64,000 nucleotides of DNA, taken from the NCBI GenBank assembly GCA_032821775.1, contig JAVLRN010000001.1, forward strand, positions 3,100,001 through 3,164,000, given 5' to 3'. The DNA comes from Sanguinoderma infundibulare. Taxonomy: Eukaryota > Basidiomycota > Agaricomycetes > Polyporales > Polyporaceae. This document shows positions 1-13,812 of the stretch, piece after piece. Below the pieces are notes generated by a model. That model did not search any database and was not told the DNA's origin. It worked only from the letters and a program-made list of their open reading frames with translations. Each line of letters opens with the position of its first letter. Positions within the stretch are counted from its first letter, which is position 1. The position numbers and the translations under genes are program-made.

Positions 1-1502
1 CGATGTCAGCGCTCTACCACGCAAATGTACGCTCAAACGACTCACCCATGAGCCAGCTTGGAGCAGGCGGTCCCCTCACCTTCCTCAGGTGACGGCGCGC
101 AAGGTAGCGCCGCACCGTTGAGACGATGAGAAGGGCACCCCCAGCGAGTAATAGAGACACCAATGGATTCATAGTCTACCAGGGTGACAGTCAGCGACGG
201 CGGAGGGGCACGAAAAAGGCAGTCATCACTTACACCAGCTGCAACGAACACGACAATTGATGCCCCGCTCTCGTTGCGATTCCGAGGACTATATAGCTCC
301 CGCGGCAACCCAGCATCTTAGTTTTCGGCTTCCCACGTAACACGCAGTTTCTTACTGGAAACACGGCGATCGGGGCCCAAGGGCGCCGTGTTAGCAAATC
401 GCCTCACCTAAGAAAACGTCGTCGGTCCGTAGGTCCCAGACGTCGTCACCATAATGAGGTGTGGCATATAGCTCGACCAAAGCGCGTTGTCCAGATGCGC
501 AGCTGGACCTGGTGCAGATCGTTCCAATGCCGATGCCACCTTTGACGGTTAATCATGAGAAAGAATCGGCAAGGGAAACACACGAATCTTGCGTGGCCAC
601 GAGGGCGGCCCTGGGGCGGTGTGAGACAAATCCGTTCCCCGGCAATCAACTGCGAGACACGTTCAACTCACCCATGCGCAGCGGCTCCATACGACAGAGG
701 CGAGACGATCCCGTACAAGTCCATTTGAACATTCACACTTGACTGCTACTCCGCCCCTACATCGGTATCTTGGCACCCACGATATCGGACGACCAGGCTG
801 TCTCTCCGGGAGCGATTTCCTGAAAAAGCCAAACACAGATTCAATAATATTACATTCGTCCGACATTGTGACGTCCCCGTATAAGAGCACTTAGGTGTAA
901 TACAAGAAAATCAAGAAGATACCACGCCTGCAAGAGGTTCGCGCAATGATGATGTTCGGTGACCGCTGCGCGTCACCACCCGGGCCGAGCTCGAGATCGT
1001 AGAAGTTGAACGTGCTACATCGATATCCGAGTCGAGCGCCTCTTTTCAAATAGTTTCAAGAGAGGGGTGACGTACATAGGATATGTAAGACGAGGCTCGG
1101 CTGCAACGACTAAGTTACTGTGTCTTTCGGGTGGACGCCCTATCATCGGAGGGGAGGTCCTTCGTTGCCTCGCGTGTAACAGATATTGAACGGACTGACA
1201 AAAACGCCGTTAATTTAGGTGGTCCTTGTATGCAAGACGGAAGGGGGAAGATTAATCGCATGGCATCGTGCAACGTTGAGGTCGCTGATGCTGCAAGGGA
1301 GGTGTCGGAGAGCGACGCGAAGACAGATAGGAATGAAAGATTGCGCACCGTTTCTGTCTAACACGAAACTAGTGTATTGCGCCGTGCAGACGCCTAATGG
1401 ACAACGATAGATATAGGAAGGGAGGTGTATACAAAACGATGTAACGACTCAATGGTCAATTTACGCGTGCCTACGAGCCTGCAAGTGCCGGATTCCAGCA
1501 GA
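1..1502. other. Left-end region with no recognised gene
   Basis: Only short open frames (under about 95 codons) occur here on both strands and none gives a recognisable protein. A TATATAG-type element lies near 289-296 and could belong to a minus-strand gene running off the left edge or to nothing. I see no rRNA, tRNA or transposase signature. Confidence 0.4.
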
Positions 1503-1578
1503 GACCGAGAAGTGTGTTCATCACAGGTCATCGGCCCGCAGACCGAGAAGTGTGTTCTTCGTATGTCATCGGCCCGTT
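1503..1578. repeat. 38-bp tandem duplication over the permease stop codon
   Basis: Two adjacent copies (1503-1540 and 1541-1578) share the start gaccgagaagtgtgttc and the block gtcatcggcccg, with about six differences. The right copy contains the last codons and the TGA stop of the permease (complement of 1566-1568). The left copy lies just past the stop and carries the same stop context at 1528-1530. Confidence 0.85.
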
Positions 1579-3511
1579 AAACGAATTTCCAACCATCGCA
1601 GTGGAGGATATACAAGGCCCGCAAAGGCCGCAGCAAGCTAACAAGCATAACGGTCAATACAAATACTGCGGTCATTGACAGTGGCAGTACACTCACCTCA
1701 AAGCCGAGGTCAGCACCGAATTCGGCTCCGGCCTTCTTAGCCAGCGGTCCTGTGTACCACACCTCGGACATCCCGACAATAGCGCCCGCCACTCCGCAGC
1801 AACCGGCCAGTACCCCTGCTGCGCCCAAAGGCAACCTGCACGGGGAAGTCATGGCTGAGCGGCGCTATTATCACGATGGGCGTTGGACTAACCGGCTTGG
1901 GTTATCCCAATCATCTAGGTTGTATCCACCCAGAGGTCCACCGTTTCGGCGGAAGATAAAGTGCTCCTCGGCGACGACAACGATAAAGAACGCCGTCCAG
2001 TAGGAGAGGATGCTGAGGAAGTTCGATAGGATCTCCGAGAAGTGCTCCCGACCAGCCACCCCTGCGACAGTGTAGACGACGAACACCAGGAATGTCCAGA
2101 AAAAGCGGGGAACCATGGCAAAGGGTCGTCCGATGGATTGCACCGCAAGACCTGCGCTGTAAGTGTTCGGGATGTTGTTCGCGCTGTGATTCTCATCAGA
2201 AGCTGTTCTGACTTAAATTCAAGCCACACGTACACGACGGAGAGTCCCAACAAAACAAGGAGGAATTTCCCAAACCCTCCCCAAGGTGATAGGACTTGAG
2301 CCACCAGCCCTCCGGTGCTATCGTTCGCGTAGGCTTGCACATACGCAGGATCCTTGATGGTCATCAGCGCAGCGCCCAAAATCTCGACGAGACAGATCGG
2401 AATCCACAGGCCAAAGAACGTGAGCAAGAAGACCTTGGTGCTGGAAATATCTGCGGGAAGCCTGCAGTTGTAGTCCGCCGCCACCGGCGCCCACTAGAGT
2501 TGAGTTAGCCAGGAAGAATCGAAACAGAAAACAGGATCACATACCCCCGTGAACGAACCGAAGACGAGCCCACCGAAACTGAGGATGTCCGCCGAAAGCG
2601 CCCTGCCCTTATCCTCGAGCGGTTTCTGAGCGTCCACGTCAAAGCCGGCGTGGCCACCAAGTCCCCAGAGGAACATCATGATGATAAAAATAACGATCCA
2701 CGCATACCGCTCATAATAATGCACGTAGTGGTACCCAATGAAACACGGAATCAAGCTGAGGACGCCGATGATGATGATCCCGACAACTAGCGGGAGCGTC
2801 CCAGGGTTAACGAACGCCAAGGTTTGACCGCCTAGTATCACTGCTGTCACGGAGAATCCCAGCCTTGTTAAGGAATGCGGTCATGCGTGAGACACCAGTC
2901 CGTCGTACGACAGTGATTACTCACTGCGTGAGGATGTTGAGAATAGAATATATCGTCCCGCCGAGGTAACCCGAGCTGAACCGGGTGATGATCATGGTGC
3001 GGAGGCCAGTCTTCGGGCCTAAAATGCTTATGAAGGCAGTAGCGACACCTCCGACAGCGCCGAAGCAAAGGATGGTGGCGATGGCATGTCTGCGTTCTGG
3101 GTTGAACCAGGGTCGAGACGCTCCGCAGCAGCCAAAATGAACACGTACGGCAGGCTCAGGGAGAAGACAGCTTGTCCCAGAGTGCCGACAGGGATTGTCG
3201 TGAGGACCGTGTTGACCGACCACCACATAAGCAGGCTATTCGTGTCCAACAATCAAACGAGTCCCTTCTTAAAGAATTATACTGGCTCACTTATTCCACG
3301 TGTTCCTTGTCTCCCGTAGGTCCTCTGGGACGCGTTCCACCCCTCTTGCCTCCACTCCGCTGGCAAACAGTTTAGACAGCAGAGGTCCGAACCGTCCATA
3401 GCGCTTGATCAAGACATCTTCCGGTGCAACCTCAGCTGCCGCCAGGGTCGAGTCTCGAGCGACACGACCCTTCTCCTGGTCGAGCGAGAGGCCAGAGTCC
3501 GGGGTAGACAT
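1566..3511 (-). CDS. NCS1-family nucleobase permease (purine-cytosine permease type)
   Basis: Plasma-membrane symporter of the nucleobase:cation symporter-1 family (Fcy2-like), expected to import cytosine, purines or related compounds with protons. The cytosolic N-terminus starts MSTPDSGL and is followed by the family hallmarks: LLMWWSVNTVLTT at the first membrane segment, then ILGPKTGLRTM and later GPLGGYNLDDWDNP. About a dozen hydrophobic segments follow, and the protein ends YPPLRWLEIRLTGR. I predict several introns. The last, a 59-nt GTGAGT...TTAG intron after DLGFE, restores the conserved end LAAAFAGLVYPP, and another joins SLSLP to HAIATILC. The ATG lies only 182 bp from the upstream coatomer stop, so its promoter must be very short or overlap that gene. 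Substrate cannot be told from sequence. The family call is secure and the exon borders are moderately sure. Confidence 0.88.
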
Positions 3512-3693
3512 GGCTAAAGAAGAGGAGAGAGCCAAGGAGTGAGCAACGCCCGGAAGCTTATTCGAACCCGCGAGTCGCCGGGCTATTTTTGCAATCGACG
3601 CTCTCTTGAGCGGCTTGGCACAGATATCCATCATCACGACAATCCGGAAGAAAAGAAGACGCGATAGATATTGGAGCGCAATACAACACACTC

Positions 3694-6600
3694 TATACAG
3701 GCGGCTTGTTGTCCTTTTGCGCTGCTGCATACATCAGCATCACGCAAAAAGATCGCGAAGCAAGAGAACCTACCGAACGTGATCCTGTCGCCCAGCGACA
3801 GAGCGATGCCCTGGGTTTTGCTACGTATCCGTACATGCCCGGTGATTGTTCCTGCTTCCGTCCGCTCCACACTAAGGTTCGCCAATGCATCCTCACCTGC
3901 CCAACAATTAGCTCCCGACGAGAGCAGAAGATAAAACGATGTGCTCACCGAACAAGCTTCTTGCGTACATGTTCGCCGACAAGAAGTCGCAGTCGCCAGA
4001 GAGCGCACCTTCTGGCGTGAGACATGACATGTTCGACGCCTTCATGACGTGCTGAAGGTATTCTCTCGGGTCGCTGCAGGCCGGCGTTCGGTCAGAAACG
4101 GCAAACGGATCACTGTGATAAGATAAGCACGCACGAAATGGTCGTGGTAACGTTTACGCGGTTCTCCCACTCGAACTCTGTCCACATGCTTCGGAACTGA
4201 GGTCACGAGCGTCGTCAGCAACGACAACTAACGAACGTGAAGTAGATGTACGGACCTGCTGCTCCGTACAGTACGCAGGCTTGATGTAGTCCATGATGTC
4301 GATGTGGATGTCGTTCAAGATGACGCATTGCTCCGCCATGCCAGGACCCTCCCAGAGAATGCTGCCGAAAATGACCCCCGTCTCGGTGGAGGAAACTTTG
4401 ATCGTCGCCTTGATGCTCTGGAAACTGTGCGGCGCAATGGTGTATATTGAAGGGCGTTCGACAAGCTTGAGATCGCCCAAGGTCGCAAAGTCGAGGCAAA
4501 GATTTTGCAGCGTATCCGCGGTCTGGTTAACGAGAAGTACATCTATACGAACCCGATTGTCAGTGATTGCGTAACATCTGGTATGGTGCGGACCGACCTA
4601 GAAGGATGTCGAAGCCGTGGACCTTGACGTACGCCTCCGCATAGATCGGGTCCGAGAACCCAGTGAGCTGCGAGATCCTGCTAAGGTTCGAGAGGAAGTC
4701 CTCCGTGACCTCGCCAGCGCCAGTCGCACGGTTGACGTCCTCGGAGTCCTTTCATAAACCTTGAGTTTGGCAGGCCATGGAGAAACGGCACATATGCTTA
4801 CGTCAATTACGTCGTCCGCAGCCTTCTTGGAGAACTGACGGAAGGACAGAAGGTCGTCGACCTGGACGATAGCGGCCTTCGCCTTCTCCGACTCCTTCTT
4901 TTCGGCAGCCTTTTTCTGCGGATCCAAGGCCCGTCAGTCATGGGAATCTCTGGAAGAACAAAGTTTGCGGAACAGACCTCTTGGGCCGCGACCATCTTGG
5001 AGTAGGCTGCCTTGGTATCCTTCAAGAATATCTGGTGGACAGGAGGCTTCGACTCCAGCTCGCTGAGAGTCTGGACGCAGTTCATGATGCGCTCGGTTGA
5101 GTCCTCGTCGATGGGCGCAGTGACAAACTTCGACTGGCCAACGCGAATGATAGAGGCCATGATGAGCATCGCCTATCGTGTCATTGTCAGCAAATATGCA
5201 GAACCCAAGATGATGCGAAGCTTGACCTCAGCACGGAAAGCATTGCACTTCCTCTTGTCGTCCGAAAGCTCAGAGTAGCGGAGGACAAGCTTGGTCAAGG
5301 CGGTAGAAAGGACAGAGCCAGTGAAGAAGTCGCCGCCAAGGATCAACGCTAAGAAGCCAAGTGCCCCATAAATACCACATAGGTTCGATAACCATCATAG
5401 TCACGTACCTCGCAATGGTGGTTTTGCAGCAGCCTTGATTGCCTCCAACCGTGCAGTCGACACGCTCGTGAACGCCGTCTCCGTCGCGTACGTCCCATCC
5501 GCAAGCACTTTGGGCTTCGATGTCTCCGTCTTAACCTCCTCCTTCTTCTCCTCCCCATCCTCCTTGCCCGCCTCCTCCAGCAGCCTCTGCTCCGACGCCA
5601 GGATCGGGATCTCCCCAAGCACCTTCCGCAGCTCCCTGAACACCTCCTGAATCTCCGCCGTCTGCTCCGCGTACTCGCCTAGGATCCACAGCACGCCGCG
5701 GTACACCTTGCCCGACTTGATCTCGGGGAGGGTCTGGGTGAGCTTCTCGCAGATCGTCTGCCGCAGCTGCGGGAACTTCTCGACGACCTCGCGGACGAAT
5801 GCGACGACGTCGAGCGCGGACGGGTTGTTCGAGTCCCCAAGGAAGTCCATGAGCGCGTGCACGACACTCGCCGCGACCTCGGAGAACTTGATCGCGCAGA
5901 CGTGGATGGACTGGATGAGCAGCTGGCGGTACTCTGGTGCCTTCTCGTACTCCTGGTCCTGCGTCTTTTGGAGCTGCTTCTTGAGGAAGAGCACGACATC
6001 CTCCACATTGCGGCTTGAGGTGAGACTGAGGACGATGCTAATCGCTTTCCGGCGGACCTCGAGATCGGCAGCGCTCGAGAGGATCTGGAGAATGTCCATA
6101 ATGAGTGGGTCGAGGACATGGCCGTGCTTGGAACGGAGGGCATCGAGACGGTCGAGGACGATGAGTTTGGCGTTGTTGTCGGACTCCCTCTGAACGAGGC
6201 TGATGTAGCAAGACGCAGCAGCTGTACATATAGACGATCAGAAACTGGCTTTGTAGCGACTGCATGCCTACGCACCTTTCACGGCAGCAGGGTTCTGAGT
6301 CAGGGAAGTGAGGGTAGTCGCAGCCTCGTACTTGACGGCGTGCGACGGCGCGTTGAGGAGCTCGGAGATGAGGAGGATGTAGCGGGCCTGATGCGTGTTC
6401 ACCAAACTGCCGAGCTGACCACCGGCTTCGAGTCACTCACCTTGTGCGTCGTCTCCTGCTTGCAATCCAGCCTAATCACCTCAATAATGCTCATCTGCAA
6501 CAGCTCGTCCATCCCCGGAATCTGATCAAGGACCGACACGATGTACTCGACCGCCTTCGGCATCGCGCACTGCGCGAGGAACACGAACGCATTGCGCTTG

Positions 6601-7353
6601 CACGTCGCGTCCGACTCGGCGGCGAGGAACGTCTGGATGAGCTCTGGCGCGTCGGGGATGAGGTGCTCGAACTCGCGGTATATCGAGTACACGGCGAAGA
6701 CGGCGTTCTTGCGCACATAAGAGTGCCGGTGCTCGAGGCACGCGCGGCACGTCGGGATCAGCGGCTCCAGCAGCTCTGTGTCCTTGGAGATCTTCTGGAG
6801 GAAGCGAAGCGTCGCGCCACGGATATACTCATTTGGGTGTTGCTGGACGATTCTGGGGCTTCAGTGCGGATACATAGACATGGGTTGAAGGGACTAACAA
6901 GGTCGTTACGAATAGCATTGCTACGCGGAATGTCAGGGCGGGATTGGAAAGAGACAGAGGTTCGGTTGAGAACTTACACAACAAGAATCATCTCCTGCTT
7001 GAGCTTCCCATTGTCATCGTACTTTGGGCAGACCTCCCAGTAGAAGTGCAGCAGCTTCTTGAGCTGCTTGTTTCGTGACGGCATAACATATTGGATGATG
7101 GGCATCAACAGCGTAGGCTTCATCGCGTACGCACACGCAAAGTCAACCCTCTCGTTCCTCGCTTCGAATGCTTCTCTGAGATAGAACACACCTGCGGGTT
7201 TCCGTTGATTGTGGACACGATGATTTTGCGCAACGTGTCACACTTGACTTCGTCCGAGCCCTTCTGGAGTGCGGAGCGGAGGTCTGCGGTCGTGGGTGTT
7301 TCTGAGGCATCTTCAAAGACCAGAGTGTAGCAGGAAGCCTCAGTGGACGCCAT
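3694..7353 (-). CDS. SEC26: Coatomer subunit beta (beta-COP)
   Basis: Structural subunit of the COPI coat, which buds vesicles from the Golgi for retrograde transport to the ER. The protein starts [20 protein letters not shown]. Alpha-helical HEAT/ARM-like adaptin repeats follow ([57 protein letters not shown]), then a charged linker ([14 protein letters not shown]) and the beta-COP appendage region ([27 protein letters not shown]). The C-terminus is recovered by splicing a GTAGGT...TGCAG intron after GDRITF, giving [10 protein letters not shown] and a TAG stop. There are many short introns, as expected for a basidiomycete. It is on the same strand as the permease below and the CstF-like gene above. 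No frameshift was seen. Identity is very secure. Confidence 0.95.
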
Positions 7354-7820
7354 AGGTGCAGGGATGGGAGGGAGAACCGGCCGAGACGAGGGACGGTCGA
7401 CACCGCCGTGGAGGTCAAGAGATGAGTTGCTATATTCGGTATGCGTACAGACTGCGCACAACAGGCCACGATAGCGCATACATGGCGCTCGGTGATGAAC
7501 ATTGCCTTTCCCTTTCCACCGCGTACCGATTCTCAGACATACAAATGTAATCAACCCTGCTCAAGATCCCAAGTATTCGTCACACATCAAAACCACGCGG
7601 CGTTTCACGTAGAACTCTCGGGGGGCAATCCAATACTTGCCGCACGGACCGGAAGCTACAGAAAGCGTACAGCACACAGTACAAGTACACCACCTCCAGT
7701 GAGGTTGGGTCGAGTGCCGAATCGAGGATCATGAAAGCACATAGGGCCGAGCAGCAGGGGATACCGGGTTCGTCCCGAATATTGTCATTTGGATGAGTGT
7801 CCGTACAAGACACGAGACGT

Positions 7821-8801
7821 TCATATAGGCAAACCCAGAGTGGTGCGCTGTAATGGTCTGGGTCAGGGTTGGCGCGAGGCAGAATCATACTGGAGGACAC
7901 TCACCAGCTTTATGATGTTCTCCCGGTCCGCGGCAGGCATCTGGTATACCTCCTCCCTCGTCATCGCGATGACTTTCATAATGAGTGCCTAAACACATGT
8001 TTAGATCCGCGCAACATGATAAGCATATGAAGAATATGTATGACACACCTTCTGGTCTTCGGGAAGCCCGGCGAGAGAATCAGGCAGTTGCGGGGTAGCT
8101 GGCCCTGGAGCAGGAGGTTGCGACTGCGTCATGTGCGGCTGCTGCGTTTGGGGAGGGGTTTGGGTATGAGGCAGCCCTGGGACATGCGGTGGTTGCGGAG
8201 GGGTGTGAGAAGCATGAGGCGGAGCGGTACCAAAACCGGGGACTTGGTTTGGGGGAGGCGTTCCGTATCCACGACTTGGCCCAGCCGGAGGTGCGCCACC
8301 AGGTTGGCCCTGCGGAGGATAGCCTCCTGGGGGCCCAGCAGCATGGGAAGGGTATGTCGGCGTACCACCGCGTGGGGGAGGCATCTGCGCTTGCATGTGT
8401 GGGGGAATGGCAGACGGTGGTTGTGACGGCATTGCTGGGGGTGCCGGTGGGGCAGGTTGTGATGGACGAGGCGTTCCGGGAAGAGCTCCATACTTCGCAA
8501 GAGTCTCCTGAGAGCAAGCGAGAGGCAAGCGGTATTCATTACTTTGTCTATCCATGTTTGACAATGATACTCACCTGTACAACCTCCATCTTGACCGCAT
8601 TGACTTGAACCATCATGGTCATAAGCGCATACGCAATTTGAGGTTGTTGGTTCAAAATAGCTTTCGCCTCAGCAGGAGTGGTTCTCTACTATCATCATGG
8701 CCGATGAAATTATTGTCCTGCGTCGAGAAACGTCACTTACAGACCTTCAACGTGAGCAGGAGTTCTAGGAGCTGATCCTCCGGTAGACCTTGTGTCGCCA
8801 T
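7821..8801 (-). CDS. CstF-64/Rna15-like hinge protein without an RRM
   Basis: The protein resembles the middle and end of cleavage stimulation factor subunit 2, which in animals and yeast helps choose mRNA 3' cleavage sites. It starts MATQGLPEDQLLELLLTLK. The hinge follows (TPAEAKAILNQQPQIAYAL), then a long Pro/Gln/Gly-rich linker (about 8060-8500), and a C-terminal helical domain (LAGLPEDQK, then MTREEVYQMPAADRENIIKL) ending RTTLGLPI after a GTGAGT...TACAG intron. CstF-64 proteins normally begin with an RNA-recognition motif. None is encoded before this ATG, and the 335 bp to the glutaredoxin gene hold no such ORF. The hinge binds the CstF-77 homologue and the C-terminal domain binds Pcf11 in known relatives. 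The first intron has a non-standard donor (GTCTGT) in my model, so the N-terminus is less certain than the rest. Confidence 0.75.
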
Positions 8802-9136
8802 AAATGAGTTGGATGGTTTGGAGAATTGCTGGTAGCTAAATTCCAAGTCGAGTAATGCAGTTCGCCAAAGGATCTCCCGTTAATGACAACAGGACCGTGC
8901 AACGGAGTGTCACAGGTGGTGGTAGAAATCCAGCCGAGAGCCCATTCAGGCGCCCACTTGGGCGGGAGATGTCACGGTGGAAGTAGGTTGTAGCCCTCTT
9001 TCACAATTGCAATGATGTATACAACTATATTACATGTCTATGGTTCGTTCTACTACAGACGTGAAGGTGGCCGACTATGCGGAGGCCGGACGTCAAATGA
9101 ACCAGGCAGAAGGCGGCTGGAGTAAGCTAGAAGTGC

Positions 9137-9621
9137 TTACGCCGAAACGAGACCGGCGAGCTTGCCCTGCGAGTCGAGGGAGACTACGGTGTCGCAGCCA
9201 CCAACATGCTTCTGGTCTGGAGATAGCTAATAAGACAAGGCAAAGGCTTCTGGAGCAGTAGAATTACTTACTGATGAAGATGTTGGGCACGGAACGCTGA
9301 CCGGTTTTCTCCTGGAGATAGTCCTGAACAGCAGATCCCTCGTCCATCTCATCCAGCCTAACGGAAAACAAAGCTGCCTTGAGCGCCGGGGTTCATTTAG
9401 GGGAAAGAGGGCGCATGTACGCACTCCAAGACCTTGGTCTGAGTGTCGGGGAACTTGGAGGAGAGCAAAGCCTTGGCACGCTTGCAGTACGGGCACCAGG
9501 TCTTGGAGAAGACGACAATCTTGTTCTCCGCAATGGAGTTCTACCAAAGCGAATATATAACCCCCATTCGAGCTTCAGCTGATTAGACGGGACGCACCTC
9601 GACAAGATCCTTGACAGCCAT
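9137..9621 (-). CDS. Dithiol glutaredoxin (CPYC type)
   Basis: Small thiol-disulphide oxidoreductase that uses glutathione to reduce protein disulphides and mixed disulphides. The first exon is tiny (MAVKDLVE). The next carries the core KIVVFSKTWCPYCKRAKALL with the active-site CPYC, then DEMDEGSAVQDYL, the cis-proline segment TGQRSVPNIFI and the GSH-binding GGCDT, ending GKLAGLVSA. Length (about 100 residues) fits a cytosolic class I glutaredoxin. I see no clear mitochondrial presequence from this start, although an unseen upstream start could add one. It is divergently oriented to the NIF3 gene across about 430 bp. All the key residues are present. Confidence 0.93.
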
Positions 9622-10055
9622 GACTTTGAGCTGGTACGGGGAAGGGTTGGATGAAGATGGGGCCTCCACGGTGGTCGTTACGATGTGAGGCTTACTGGGT
9701 TGGCTGAGGAGGTGGAGAACCAGGAGGAGAAACCTCTAAATACGCTGGGCAGCATCGATCCGGAAACCCAAAGCGGGAGCAGGTGCTGAGCAATCCGACG
9801 TCGTCGAAGACCGTGACCCGCCCTTCCAAACGCGCGCATCGCGTCATCCCGATCTCACGCGCCCTCGCATACGCGTCCAGTCACACCTCGGTCACCATCC
9901 CATCGCGCGTCGCGTGCCACTGCCCGACTGCGAGCCGACCCCGCGCCTTCCCCGTCCTCACCGTCGTCCTCGAAGCTCGACGTGCTCCGTGTCGTATGGC
10001 CACACCTGTCCCTCGGATCACCGTCTCGACTGTCCCGGACCCCCAGCCCCCAAGC

Positions 10056-11272
10056 ATGTCTTTGGTACGCAGCTTCTGCAGAATCATGGAGCGCATCGCG
10101 CCCCTGCGCTTCGCTGAGAAGTGGGACAATGTCAGCACTCTATTCCCATTCCGAATCCCCATCTCGCCATCGCTCACGGCCCCACCTCCTCCGTATAGGT
10201 CGGCCTCATCCTAGGTTCGCGCTCCTCACTCATCCGTTAACGAGCGATCACTTGAGCTTGACCCCCGCCGCCCGCAGAGGCCCCCCACATCCGGCCGAAC
10301 GCGAACAGAGTCCTCCTCACCATCGAGTGCGTCCATCCATATATTGTCCCCATCAGCATAGTAGATGACCGCCTTCTGGATGATTTTCGGTTTTCGCGGC
10401 AGCCTCACGCCGCAGGTCGTCGACGAAGCCCTCGCGACCCCGACCTCCATCGTCGTCTCCTACCACCCCCCAATCTTTAAGCCCCTCACCTCCCTCACGC
10501 TCTCCAACCCCCTCCAGGCCTCCCTCCTCCGCTGCGCCGCCGCCGGCATCTCCGTCTACACCCCCCACACCGCCCTCGACTCCGTCACGGACGGCATCAA
10601 CGACTGGCTCTGCACCCGCGTCGCCGACTCCCTCCGCGACATCAACTGGTCCGCCCGCTTCATCGGCCAGGAGTTCCCCGACGGCCTCGGCGGCGTCGGC
10701 CGCATCGTCTCCCTCAAGCAGCCCATGGCCCTCGGCGACCTCTCCAGCAAGATCCGCACCGAGCTCGAGCTCCAGTCCGGTACGGCATCCTCCTCCGATC
10801 CTGGCCCACGTAAACTTAGGACTCACCTCACCCCACCCCACCTCACCCTATCCTTGTGCTCCAGTCCAAGTGGCATACGCAAAGCCTGAGCAAGACCGGA
10901 CCCTGATCAGCACCATCGCCATCTGCGCGGGCTCGGGAGGGTCGATGCTCCTCGGCGTCGACGCCGATGTATACTTCACCGGCGAGATGTCCCACCACGA
11001 AGTCCTCGCCGCGATGCAGAGCGGCCACAACGTAATTCTCTGTGAGTATCGTCCTTTACCCTGCACCCTAGTCTGCAGCCCCCTTACCCGGAACGACTAC
11101 AGGCGGTCACACGAACACAGAACGGGGCTACCTACCCTGGCTCGCAAAAGATATCCTCGAGTTTATCCAAGAGGAGGTCGCACAACCGACCGACCCTGCC
11201 GGAGCCGAGCTTCTCAAGAACCTCGAGGTCGTCGTCAGCCAGCGAGATGGGCACCCTCTCGTCACCGTGTAG
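10056..11272 (+). CDS. NIF3: NIF3-family metal-binding protein
   Basis: Member of the conserved NIF3 (NGG1-interacting factor 3, GTP cyclohydrolase-1 type 2) family. The family forms toroidal assemblies with a two-metal site, and its reaction in fungi is not established. The protein starts MSLVRSFCRIMERIAPLR. Metal-ligand motifs are visible in order: SYHPPIFK, YTPHTALD and GHTNTERGYL. Also seen are VGRIVSLKQPM and GSMLLGVDADVYFTGEMSHH. Introns restore WDNVGLIL, the segment NRVLLTIDLTPQVVDEA and LILCGHTN. An in-frame ATG 60 nt upstream (9996) would add a 20-residue leader, possibly mitochondrial; I prefer 10056 because it aligns with the usual N-terminus. The protein ends HPLVTV. Confidence 0.9.
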
Positions 11273-11435
11273 CTCCGTGAACCGTAGTAGCATCTATCAA
11301 TCCATATCCTCGGGCAGCTCCCATGTCATTCGCATGTAAACTCACAGGCACACACAGGCCAGACCTCCGGTGGACGCACCCGGTCTGCCAGACGCGGAGA
11401 GAGAATGATCTGCATTGTGTATAGCGCTACGTACG

Positions 11436-13533
<2,098 letters not shown>

Positions 13534-13812
13534 CCTCGTCGCTGGCTGGAGCTTTGGGAAGAGGCTCTGTCGTCGTCGTGTTGGACGTTAGTCGGTGCTA
13601 AACGGACCGCTCCCATTCGACGGTGCCCGGGCCTTCCCGCGAAGGCAGGTCGCGCACACGGCCCCGTGACTTGAACGTAGACGCGACATGTTTGGCGCCC
13701 GAAGGGGCCATGCAACTGCGACCAATGGCTTCCGCCAACGGTCGCGACCACGGTGTCCTTGGACCCTATCTTCTCGCTCCTGGAGCCCTGAAAGTGCCGT
13801 TGACCACTCTGC

